Assembly (NCBI GenBank): GCA_902478455.1
Contig: CABSLJ010000115.1
Coordinates: 1 to 8,248 of the forward strand
Source: an uncultured Oscillospiraceae bacterium
GTDB taxonomy: Bacteria; Bacillota; Clostridia; Oscillospirales; Acutalibacteraceae
Length of the DNA stretch: 8,248 nucleotides
Reading direction: 5' to 3'
Below are positions 1 through 5,984 of the stretch, one piece after another. The notes beneath the pieces are model-generated. The model did no database searches, was not told the DNA's origin, and saw only the letters and a list, made by a program, of their open reading frames with translations. The translations under genes were made by a program, and so were the position numbers. The first letter of the stretch is position 1, and every line of letters starts with the position of its first letter.

Positions 1-35
1 TTGTATAATAGATCAAATATATACTTTTTGTAATT

Positions 36-1463
36 TTATTTTACCGCCGCGGCGCCCTCTTTCTTGGCGATGTCCCGCGCGACGACCACGCCGGTCACGG
101 AGGCCTGCATCAGTCCTCTGGTGATGCCCGCGCCGTCCCCGATGGCGTAAAGATTGCCCACACAGGTCTCAAACCGGTTGGAAACCGCCACCTTGCTCGA
201 ATAGAATTTGACCTCCACGCCGTAGAGCAGGGTGTTCTTGGAATACAGACCGGGCGCCAGCTTGTCAAAGGCGCGCATAGCCTCGACAATGCTCGTCAGA
301 TGCCGGTGGGGCAGCACAAACGAGAGATCTCCCGGCACGGCTGTTGTGAGCGTGGGCACGGTGGTGGACTTTTTCAACCGGGTCGCGTCGGTGCGGCGGC
401 CCTGGAGCAGGTCGCCCAGGCGCTGGACCATGATGCCCCCGCCCGTCAGCATGTTGCCCAGCTGAGCGATGTACCGGCCATACTCAATCGGCTGGCGGAA
501 GGGCTCGGTGAAGCGGGTGGAGACCAGCATGGCAAAGTTGGTGTTTTCGGTGCGCTTGTCCTCGTCGGCATAGCTGTGTCCGTTGACGACGGCGATGCCC
601 CCCTCGTAGTGCTCCTCACTGACCAGGCCGCCCGGATTCATGCAGAAGGTGCGGACTTTGTTTTCAAAGGTATCGGAATAATAGACCAGCTTGGCTTCGT
701 AGAGATGCTTGGTCAGATGATCCATGACGGCGTTGGGCACCTCGACGCGCACGCCGATGTCCACCTCGTTGTTGGTGGTGGAAATGCCGTTCTCCTGTGC
801 GACGCGATGGAGCCAGTCGGCCCCGCCGCGTCCGGGCGCGGCCACCACATAGGGCGCGCGAACGAGGGTGCGCTCCCCCTTGCGGTCTACAAGCCACACC
901 CCCTGTGCGCGTCCGTTCTCCACGAGCAGGGCGTCGGCCGAGGTGTATTCACGGAATTCAAAGGTCTCCTGCTGTTCCAGGAAACGGTACATCTCCCGTA
1001 GCACCTCAAAGGAGTATTCGGTCCCCATGTGCCGCACCGGGCAGGGGATCAGCTTGATGTTGTGCTTATGCGCCTCATAGGCGAGCTGTTCGGCGAATTT
1101 ATCCGACTCGCCGAACACCTTTTTCGGCGCGCCGAACTCAAGATAGCGGCTGTCGGCATAGCGGATGAGCTCTTTGACCTCCCCGGCGGGAAGATAGTCG
1201 GTCACATTTCCGCCGACCTCCTCCGAAAGGGAGAGCTTGCCGTCGGAAAAAGCGCCCGCCCCGGCCCAGCCGTTCATGATATTGCACGGCTTGCAGTCGA
1301 CGCAGCGCCCCGTTTTGCGCGCCGGGCAGGCCCGCCGGTCTATGGAGCTGCCCGCATCCACAACCAGAACCCTTTTCCCGGGCAGCAGGCGGTTCATTTC
1401 CAGCGCGGTGAAGATACCGGCCGGACCGGCCCCCACCACGATCACATCATAATCAAACAACAT
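36..1463 (-). CDS. FAD-dependent dehydrogenase (COG2509-like NAD(P)/FAD oxidoreductase)
   Basis: Predicted cytoplasmic flavoprotein of about 475 residues. The N-terminus has a Rossmann FAD-binding fold with the dinucleotide motif GAGPAG at residues 11-16, followed by an acidic strand end (VVDAG). A cluster of four cysteines (C46, C54, C57, C60) precedes the segment AGAGAFSDGK, an arrangement typical of the uncharacterised FAD-dependent dehydrogenase family COG2509. Near the C-terminus YAIGDGAGITRGLMQAS is the usual second FAD-contacting motif. The substrate is unknown for this family; a redox role is inferred. An in-frame ATG lies four codons upstream at 1475, but I prefer the ATG at 1463 because GGAG (1473-1470) sits six bases before it, whereas the upstream ATG has no good ribosome binding site. 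The gene stands alone with its own promoter. It ends close to the window edge, and no terminator hairpin is visible in bases 1-35. Confidence 0.88.
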   Translation of the reverse strand: MLFDYDVIVVGAGPAGIFTALEMNRLLPGKRVLVVDAGSSIDRRACPARKTGRCVDCKPCNIMNGWAGAGAFSDGKLSLSEEVGGNVTDYLPAGEVKELIRYADSRYLEFGAPKKVFGESDKFAEQLAYEAHKHNIKLIPCPVRHMGTEYSFEVLREMYRFLEQQETFEFREYTSADALLVENGRAQGVWLVDRKGERTLVRAPYVVAAPGRGGADWLHRVAQENGISTTNNEVDIGVRVEVPNAVMDHLTKHLYEAKLVYYSDTFENKVRTFCMNPGGLVSEEHYEGGIAVVNGHSYADEDKRTENTNFAMLVSTRFTEPFRQPIEYGRYIAQLGNMLTGGGIMVQRLGDLLQGRRTDATRLKKSTTVPTLTTAVPGDLSFVLPHRHLTSIVEAMRAFDKLAPGLYSKNTLLYGVEVKFYSSKVAVSNRFETCVGNLYAIGDGAGITRGLMQASVTGVVVARDIAKKEGAAAVK

Positions 1464-1502
1464 TTTCCACTCCATTTATCCGCATTTGGCCAAAACGTTC
1501 AT

Positions 1503-1530
1503 ATTATAGCATTGATTTCTGGTTTGTCAA
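1503..1530 (-). promoter_or_regulatory. Promoter of the FAD-dependent dehydrogenase gene
   Basis: On the minus strand a perfect -35 TTGACA (1530-1525) and a perfect -10 TATAAT (1508-1503) are separated by 16 bp. The bases TGC just before the -10 also make an extended -10. Transcription would start near 1496, leaving a leader of about 33 bases before the preferred start codon. This is the closest match to the sigma-A consensus in the window and predicts strong, constitutive-type expression; no operator is obvious. Confidence 0.85.
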
Positions 1531-1749
1531 GCGTTTTCCGCGGCTTTTTAAGGTTTTATTCAAATTTTATATCTGATTTTTAATGATCCACACAAACTCT
1601 GTCCTCTGAGACAATTGGAGGTGCGGAAAAATATGGATCTTACCACAACCAAATCCGTTTTGAGATGACATGCCGGACGATCCCTTCTGCAGGAAAAGCA
1701 GTCGGTTCCCGGCCTGACTGCTTCTGTGTGTGCATATGAAATCTCAATA
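1531..1749. other. Intergenic stretch between dehydrogenase promoter and acetyltransferase
   Basis: AT-rich at its left side (1531-1585). No convincing gene is present. It contains an isolated 11-codon reading frame on the plus strand (1633-1668) preceded by GGAGGTG, described among the findings, and a minus-strand terminator-like hairpin at 1692-1723. Otherwise I see nothing in it. Confidence 0.5.
1692..1723 (-). terminator. Probable terminator of the acetyltransferase gene
   Basis: The arms AAGCAGTC (1696-1703) and GACTGCTT (1716-1723) form an 8-bp stem, with extra GG/CC pairing possible in the loop. Read on the minus strand the stem is followed by a short T run (TTTT, opposite 1697-1694). 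It lies about 27 bases past the acetyltransferase stop codon. The T tract is short, so efficiency is uncertain. Confidence 0.55.
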
Positions 1750-2364
1750 TTAGAATATGGTTTTGCTGTAAATAAAACATCTTAACGGCACTTTACCTTT
1801 CGGCATTTCCAATACTATTTCTTTTTCTTCTGCTCTTTCAAAACCTCTATGCTCGTAAAACTGATAGGTGCAAGCGTCATCCGTATGAAGATAAAGTGTC
1901 TTTCCTTTTTCTTTTTCCTCTAACGCATGGAGCAGAGCCGTACCCACACCCTTGATTTTGCAATCAGGGTCAGCTGCAAGAAATACGATTTCACCATCCG
2001 GCGTATTGGATTTCAAATAGTGCGCCAGCAGTTCTTTCGTAGTATTCTCGTAAAGACCCGCACCCTTTTTAAAAAATTTTCTCTGTATTATGTCGATACA
2101 TCCGACATAGCTTTTCTGTAAAAAGTTCTGTCGCTTTTTTTCTTCGCCTTTGATTTCCGCCAATAAGACGCCGACAAATTTGTCATTTACATATGCCGCC
2201 AGAATCTGTGTTGCACGATTGATCTCCAGATACCAAAAATATCTGCCATAAGCATTCAGTAAAAATTTATGATTCAAATACCAATCAAAATGCATCCCTT
2301 TTATCGCAAATTGAATCGCCTTATGATAGTCCCTTTTCCGGATCTCTCTTATTTCTATTTTCAA
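1750..2364 (-). CDS. GNAT-family N-acetyltransferase
   Basis: A 204-residue protein with the GCN5-related acetyltransferase signature, expected to transfer an acetyl group from acetyl-CoA to an amine; the substrate cannot be told. Motif A is at about 126-150: strand EIVFLAADPDC followed by the acetyl-CoA pyrophosphate loop K136-x-x-G139-x-G141 (KIKGVGTALL), where Lys replaces the usual Gln/Arg. A later YQFYEHRGFERAE (167-179) is the usual motif B helix and strand. The start is taken as TTG at 2364 because GAGGTG (2375-2370) sits five bases upstream and the protein then begins MKIEIREIRKRD, like other family members. An in-frame ATG at 2451 would add 29 residues across a hairpin and lacks a good ribosome binding site. 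Base composition is clearly more AT-rich than all neighbouring genes, suggesting recent acquisition. No clear promoter was found. Confidence 0.8.
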   Translation of the reverse strand: MKIEIREIRKRDYHKAIQFAIKGMHFDWYLNHKFLLNAYGRYFWYLEINRATQILAAYVNDKFVGVLLAEIKGEEKKRQNFLQKSYVGCIDIIQRKFFKKGAGLYENTTKELLAHYLKSNTPDGEIVFLAADPDCKIKGVGTALLHALEEKEKGKTLYLHTDDACTYQFYEHRGFERAEEKEIVLEMPKGKVPLRCFIYSKTIF

Positions 2365-2380
2365 AATCGCACCTCGCCAA

Positions 2381-2451
2381 ATGCTGATTGATCTGCTTTT
2401 CCAAAGCAGATGATGTCCGTTTTCAAATACGTCCACAATAAGGATCAGCAT
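2381..2451 (-). repeat. Nested inverted repeats in the leader of the acetyltransferase gene
   Basis: A perfect hairpin with 9-bp arms, ATCTGCTTT (2391-2399) and AAAGCAGAT (2403-2411), has a 3-base loop. It is enclosed by a second inverted repeat, ATGCTGAT (2381-2388) and ATCAGCAT (2444-2451). On the minus strand this precedes the ribosome binding site of the acetyltransferase by a few bases. There is no T tract after the stem, so it is not a standard terminator. It could be an RNA leader structure or an operator for a dimeric regulator; function is unknown. Confidence 0.5.
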
Positions 2452-2501
2452 ATTTCGCCATTTACCTGATTGAAAAGCAAAGCTTCCCTTCTGAGAAAAC
2501 C

Positions 2502-2533
2502 AAAAAGACCCGGCGGAAAACGCTCCCGCCGGG
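2502..2533 (-). terminator. Rho-independent terminator of the lipoprotein gene
   Basis: An 8-bp GC-rich stem (CCCGGCGG at 2509-2516 with CCGCCGGG at 2526-2533) closes a 9-base loop. On the minus strand it is followed by TCTTTTTG, a clear T tract. It lies 19 bases after the lipoprotein stop codon, the right place and orientation to end that transcript and to insulate the AT-rich acetyltransferase gene downstream. Confidence 0.88.
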
Positions 2534-2552
2534 CAGCTTTTGGTGCTAAGTC

Positions 2553-3071
2553 TCAGTTTTTGAATGCCTGAAACGCGGCCTTCAAGTCCTCTGTACGTTT
2601 GACGTTCTCCTCTTCGGTGGAGCCGTCGGTGTAAACCATGAGGTACTTGCCGCTGTCGCTCATCACGGCGCCGGTCACCTCGCGGTCGAGAATGGTGAGC
2701 TTGCCGTCCTTTTCCACCTGGGCGATGTAGTCCCTGGCGGTGTCGTCGAGCGCGTTCAGGTCATACTCGTAAAGCTCAATCGCCACATCCGAGTTTCCAA
2801 CCCTGTAGCTGTAACGCATACCGGCCTTCGCACCGATAAAGCCCGCCTCCATCTTCTTTTCATTGGTCTTTTCCATCAACCCGTTGGAAACGAGGTAGGC
2901 GATCAGTCCATCGAGGCTGTCTTCCGCCTCTTCCTCGGTCAGTTTGCTTTCCGTCTCTGCGGAACTAGTGTCCCCTGTACTGGACACATCGCCGCCCACG
3001 TTTCCCGCGCCGCAGCCGACGAGGGCAAGCACCAGGGTCAAAACAGCAACCACAAGTATAATTCTTTTCAT
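2553..3071 (-). CDS. Small secreted lipoprotein of unknown function
   Basis: A 172-residue predicted lipoprotein anchored on the outer face of the membrane. The start ATG at 3071 has an ideal AGGAGG six bases upstream. The N-terminus is a type II signal peptide: MKRIILV positive region, a hydrophobic stretch, then lipobox LVGC with Cys20 as the lipidated residue. A Gly/Ser/Thr/Glu-rich linker (about 21-44) follows. The mature domain (about 45-172) is soluble, acidic, and mixed alpha/beta in character, ending in a Lys-rich helix (VKRTEDLKAAFQAFKN). I do not recognise a named domain; it resembles the many small uncharacterised lipoproteins of Clostridia. The only cysteine is the lipidated one. 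It has its own promoter and terminator, so it is monocistronic. The reading frame stays open upstream to 3359, but that extension runs antisense-like through a promoter and a hairpin and is not coding. Confidence 0.85.
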   Translation of the reverse strand: MKRIILVVAVLTLVLALVGCGAGNVGGDVSSTGDTSSAETESKLTEEEAEDSLDGLIAYLVSNGLMEKTNEKKMEAGFIGAKAGMRYSYRVGNSDVAIELYEYDLNALDDTARDYIAQVEKDGKLTILDREVTGAVMSDSGKYLMVYTDGSTEEENVKRTEDLKAAFQAFKN

Positions 3072-3113
3072 AATATCCTCCTGGTAATAAACACTATTCT
3101 CTGCATGCGATTT

Positions 3114-3142
3114 ATTATACCCCATCCGGCCCCAAAGCGCAA
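3114..3142 (-). promoter_or_regulatory. Promoter of the lipoprotein gene
   Basis: On the minus strand a perfect -10 TATAAT (3119-3114) lies 17 bp after a weak -35 TTGCGC (3142-3137, three of six matches). The predicted start is near 3107, about 36 bases before the ATG. The -35 overlaps one arm of the hairpin at 3139-3160 that ends the upstream gene. Confidence 0.65.
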
Positions 3143-3160
3143 GAGCCGCGCGGCTCTTGC
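3139..3160 (-). terminator. Palindromic hairpin, probable terminator of the zinc ribbon-PH gene
   Basis: A perfect 22-bp palindrome with arms GCAAGAGCCGC and GCGGCTCTTGC. It begins 20 bases after the stop codon of the minus-strand gene at 3181-3825. On the minus strand it is preceded by AAAAG and followed by GCTTTGG, so the T tract is poor and termination may be incomplete. On the plus strand it is followed by CTTTTCC. With no spacer between arms, the apical bases must remain unpaired in RNA. Confidence 0.5.
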
Positions 3161-3180
3161 CTTTTCCGCCGCCACCGGCG

Positions 3181-3825
3181 TCAGGCGGACGGCTTGTCCG
3201 CCTCGTCCAGCAGCGGCCGGAAGGCGTCGCAGAAGCTGTGGTAGTCCTCACGGCTGAAGAAGCGGAGGTCGTAAATGTCCCGCGCCGCGCCGTCGCGGAC
3301 AACCTCCAGCCGGACGCCACAACGCAGGCCGGGCCAGCCGTAAAGCTTGTATCGCACAACGCTCTCGACCGGGATTTCCACCGATTTCATCTGGAAGCCC
3401 TGGCGGTAAGCGCCTGTGGAGTAGATTTTCTTATGCGTCAGCACGGTGTAGGCATCCCGTTCCCGCCGGAAATAGCGGGACACATGCCGACAGACCCGAT
3501 AGAGGCAAACCAAAAAGAGCAGCCCGAGTCCCAGCCGCGCCCAAAGAACGTCGGGAATCCGAAACATACAAAGGATCAGGCATAAGACGGCCAGAACGCT
3601 CCACACCACGCCGAAGAGCAGGTGGGCGATGCTCGCCTCCGAGGTAAAGAGCACCTTTTCCTCCGCACCGATGCGCAGCCCCGGATATCCGGCGATTCTG
3701 ACCGTATCCGGTTCCTCTTTGCATTCCCCCGCGTTTTCCAGGGAAGCGCCGCATTCAGGGCAGCGCGCCTCCGCTGTTGTAAGGGCCATTCGGCAGTTGG
3801 GGCAACGTATTTTGAGCTGTGGCAC
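3181..3825 (-). CDS. Zinc ribbon, two-helix membrane protein with bacterial PH-like domain
   Basis: Predicted 214-residue membrane protein. Order of parts: an N-terminal zinc ribbon (C8-x2-C11 and C22-x2-C25, RCPNC and RCPECG); a linker with GEECK-like charge ending in GAEEKVLF; two hydrophobic helices at about 67-89 and 95-113; then a basic loop RYFRRERD and a beta-rich domain from about 125 that begins YTVLTHKKIYSTGAYRQ, the recognisable opening of bacterial PH (DUF304/bPH_2) domains. Family members are often membrane-associated and of unknown role; no catalytic residues are visible. The start is set at GTG 3825 because AAGGAGG lies eight bases upstream and the protein then begins directly before the zinc ribbon. 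The frame is open to an ATG at 4008, but the likely promoter lies at 3957-3985, downstream of that ATG, so the longer form would not be transcribed. An ATG at 3873 is a weaker alternative. Confidence 0.75.
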   Translation of the reverse strand: MPQLKIRCPNCRMALTTAEARCPECGASLENAGECKEEPDTVRIAGYPGLRIGAEEKVLFTSEASIAHLLFGVVWSVLAVLCLILCMFRIPDVLWARLGLGLLFLVCLYRVCRHVSRYFRRERDAYTVLTHKKIYSTGAYRQGFQMKSVEIPVESVVRYKLYGWPGLRCGVRLEVVRDGAARDIYDLRFFSREDYHSFCDAFRPLLDEADKPSA

Positions 3826-3956
3826 AGGCCTGTCCTCCTTTCCAACTCCGGAAAAACGTGGATTGACAAACATCCCTTTGATCGTCTTCCCAGGTTCAGA
3901 AAGACACCGCTTGCGCCGCGGCGCAAACCTCTCATCGTGATATCTTTTCACTTTAG

Positions 3957-3985
3957 ATGATACAGGAAGATTGCCCTTCTGTAAA
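3957..3985 (-). promoter_or_regulatory. Promoter of the zinc ribbon-PH gene
   Basis: On the minus strand -35 TTTACA (3985-3980, five of six) and -10 TATCAT (3962-3957, five of six) are 17 bp apart. Transcription would start near 3950, inside the upstream extension of the open frame, which supports the GTG start at 3825. Confidence 0.65.
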
Positions 3986-4064
3986 CAGGTCTTCGGAAAT
4001 TTTGCCATTCCCTGTATGCGAGCCGACGGAATTTATCTGAAAGGCTCAAAACGGTTCTTTCGCA

Positions 4065-4093
4065 TTGCCGCGCCCCTTTGCCTGTGATATAGT
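4065..4093 (+). promoter_or_regulatory. Promoter of the DUF4091 gene
   Basis: -35 TTGCCG (4065-4070, four of six) and -10 TATAGT (4088-4093, five of six) are 17 bp apart, with TGA before the -10 forming an extended -10. The predicted start near 4100 leaves a leader of about 50 bases that ends in the AGGAGG ribosome binding site. Confidence 0.7.
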
Positions 4094-4149
4094 AAAAGAA
4101 AAGGCCGTTTGCGCCACACGTCCATGATGAAGAATTCAGGAGGTTTTTT

Positions 4150-5721
4150 ATGAACTGTTCCGTCTTTTCCGAATATGAATGGCTCTATCCCGATTCCCCT
4201 CCCTCTGCGGTCAGAGAAATCCAATTGGAGGGCGCGCGCGGCGCTTATGTCGGCTGCCAGCTGCTCGGCGGGGAAATCGGGCAGGGGGAGGCGCTCTCGT
4301 GCTCGGTCCGCTGGACGGGCGAAGCGCTGCCGCAGCCGGTCCTGTTTCAGATGATTGACGTCGGCGTGCCGAAAAATTCCGACCCGGTGGCCTTTACCAC
4401 CCTGGACTACGCCTCCTGCGCCGACTATGTCACCCGCCAAGCCCCCTTCCGCGTGTACGACGCCCTGCGCCCGCTGTCCGACGGTCCCACCCGGCCCGGC
4501 CGGCTGGCCCTTTATCTTCGCTTCCGCCTTCCTGCCGGACAGAAGCCGGGAACCTATACCGGCATGCTCACCCTCACGGCCGGAGCACAGATCGACGAGC
4601 TGCCCGTCTCGGTGACGCTGCACGCAGCGACCATTCCCTCCCCCGGAGAAGGACGGCTCGGCATGATCAACTGCTTCCACTTCCAAAACATCTGTGAACA
4701 CCACGGCGTGGACCTGTGGAGCGAGGAATATTGGGCGCTCTACCGCAAATACGCCGGAGCGCAGGCCTACCTGCGCTGCACCTATGTCATGCTCCCCGCC
4801 CCCGTGCCGGTGTACGACGCATCCGGCGTCCTGACCGGCTTTGACTTTACCCACGCGGTGCGCACGGCCCAAATCGCCATGGAGGAAGGGGTGCGCATGG
4901 TCTGCGGCGCCCATCTGGCCCACTGGATCACCCCGGCGGACGTCGATTACGTCCTCGGCTGGAACAAGCAGATTTCCGCCCTCAGCCTGGAGGGCTACCT
5001 GCAGCTGAGCATCTACCTGCGTCAGTGGGCTGAAATCATCCGTGAAAACGGCTGGGAAGGACGCGTGGTCCAGGCCCTGGCCGACGAACCGCAGGAAAAC
5101 AACGGCCAGACCTACCGGCAGATCGCCGCCATCTGCCGCAAATTCCTGCCGGGTGTCCCCATCATGGACGCGGTGGAAACCTGCAACCTCGGCGGGGCAA
5201 TCGATTATTGGGTGCTCAAGCAGGACAATTACGAGGTCCAGCGCGAGGCCTTTGAAAAGCTGCGCCGTTCGGGCGAGCTGCTCTGGTACTACACCTGCGC
5301 CTTCCCCGGCGGCAAAATCATGAACCGCACGCTCGACCTGCCGCTGCTCGTCTCCCGTGAAATTCTCTGGATGGGCTTTGGCTACAATCTCTCCGGCTTT
5401 CTACACTGGGGCTTTAACTTCCATCGCGGCAAGGACATCTGGACCGATTCCTGCGCCGTGCAGGACGGTCAGGACCTTCCCCCGGGAGACGCGCATGTCG
5501 TCTACGCGGGCAACAACTGCGTGTGGCACAGCCTGCGTCTGGAAGCCCAGCGGGCGGGCGCCGAGGAATACGAGCTGCTTTCCATGATCGCCGCCCGGGA
5601 CGAGCAGAAGGCCCATGCCATTTCCAATTCCGTCTGCCGCAGCTTCCGTGACTATACGCGGGACCCGAAGGTCTTTGACGCCGCCCGGCACGAGCTGCTT
5701 TTGGAGGCCTCCAAAAGCTGA
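4150..5721 (+). CDS. DUF4091 / GH123-like putative glycoside hydrolase
   Basis: A 523-residue protein with no signal peptide, so probably cytoplasmic. Residues about 1-160 look like a beta-sandwich (RLALYLRFRLPAGQKPGTYTG, then LPVSVTLHAATIP at the domain boundary). The rest resembles a TIM-barrel, closing with the DUF4091 region (about 375-480: LLWYYTCAFPGG, SREILWMGFGYNLSGFLHWGFN, PPGDAHVVY, SLRLEAQRAGAEEYELL). The segment QALADEPQ puts an Asp312-Glu313 pair where GH123 beta-N-acetylgalactosaminidases carry their substrate-assisted Asp-Glu catalytic pair. Family knowledge thus suggests cleavage of an N-acetylhexosamine-containing glycan, but the substrate here is inferred. Without an export signal it would act on imported oligosaccharides. 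AGGAGG lies six bases before the ATG. It is monocistronic, with its own promoter and a strong terminator; no transporter or other sugar gene is adjacent. Confidence 0.8.
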   Translation: MNCSVFSEYEWLYPDSPPSAVREIQLEGARGAYVGCQLLGGEIGQGEALSCSVRWTGEALPQPVLFQMIDVGVPKNSDPVAFTTLDYASCADYVTRQAPFRVYDALRPLSDGPTRPGRLALYLRFRLPAGQKPGTYTGMLTLTAGAQIDELPVSVTLHAATIPSPGEGRLGMINCFHFQNICEHHGVDLWSEEYWALYRKYAGAQAYLRCTYVMLPAPVPVYDASGVLTGFDFTHAVRTAQIAMEEGVRMVCGAHLAHWITPADVDYVLGWNKQISALSLEGYLQLSIYLRQWAEIIRENGWEGRVVQALADEPQENNGQTYRQIAAICRKFLPGVPIMDAVETCNLGGAIDYWVLKQDNYEVQREAFEKLRRSGELLWYYTCAFPGGKIMNRTLDLPLLVSREILWMGFGYNLSGFLHWGFNFHRGKDIWTDSCAVQDGQDLPPGDAHVVYAGNNCVWHSLRLEAQRAGAEEYELLSMIAARDEQKAHAISNSVCRSFRDYTRDPKVFDAARHELLLEASKS

Positions 5722-5758
5722 ACCGCTTTACGGCGTTTCCCTTCCGCGTAAAACTTTG

Positions 5759-5790
5759 ATCCTCCGGACATTTTGTCCGGAGGATTTTTT
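5759..5790 (+). terminator. Strong Rho-independent terminator after the DUF4091 gene
   Basis: Perfect 11-bp arms ATCCTCCGGAC (5759-5769) and GTCCGGAGGAT (5775-5785) with a 5-base loop, followed by six T residues (5785-5790). It lies 37 bases after the stop codon and separates this gene from htpG. Confidence 0.95.
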
Positions 5791-5946
5791 GTCCTGTAGG
5801 ACTGTTCCCATCTGCGGAGCCCTCCGTCAGTTCTGCGAACCCTGCTCCGGAATCGCCTGTGCGTTGTTTGGTGGGATGAGCTGTTTTCCCCGCTTACCAT
5901 CTCCTTCGGCAAAGCGCCCGTTTGCAGATTATTCACAACTTTCCCC
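5791..5946. other. Spacer between DUF4091 terminator and htpG promoter
   Basis: I see no supported gene, repeat or RNA here. Open frames crossing it in either direction lack ribosome binding sites and run into the terminator or the htpG promoter. A small GTCCT/AGGAC inverted repeat at 5791-5802 directly follows the terminator and is probably incidental. Confidence 0.5.
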
Positions 5947-5975
5947 TTGATTTTTCCCTGCGGGCGTATTATCAT
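5947..5975 (+). promoter_or_regulatory. htpG promoter
   Basis: -35 TTGATT (5947-5952, four of six) and -10 TATCAT (5970-5975, five of six) with a 17-bp spacer. The expected start, near 5982, is immediately in front of the CIRCE operator, the usual geometry for HrcA repression of a vegetative-sigma promoter. Confidence 0.7.
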
Positions 5976-5984
5976 TAGCTTATA

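Larger units (their letters stand above)
3826..4149. other. Divergent intergenic region with two promoters
   Basis: This stretch holds the leader and promoter of the minus-strand zinc ribbon-PH gene and the promoter and leader of the plus-strand DUF4091 gene. The minus-strand leader is long (about 125 bases) and contains a perfect 16-bp palindrome, TTGCGCCGCGGCGCAA, at 3911-3926. No terminator or convincing small gene is seen. Confidence 0.6.

Noticed and set aside
4..9. TATAAT on the plus strand at the left edge
   Set aside because: The window starts too close to see a -35, and downstream on the plus strand there is only the antisense of the dehydrogenase; likely chance in AT-rich sequence.
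300..1001. Open frame on the plus strand opposite the FAD dehydrogenase
   Set aside because: Low-complexity product without a start signal; the opposite strand encodes a clear flavoprotein with a consensus promoter.
3072..3359. Upstream in-frame extension of the lipoprotein gene
   Set aside because: It passes through the terminator hairpin and promoter, overlaps the end of the neighbouring gene in another frame, and would bury the signal peptide inside the protein.
4033..4923. Long open frame antisense to the DUF4091 gene
   Set aside because: It is Gly/His/Arg-rich with no recognisable fold and no ribosome binding site, as expected opposite a GC-rich gene; the sense strand has strong family motifs.
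5652..5975. Minus-strand open frame over the DUF4091 terminator and htpG upstream region
   Set aside because: It crosses a strong terminator and the htpG promoter, is Arg/Ser-rich and has no ribosome binding site.
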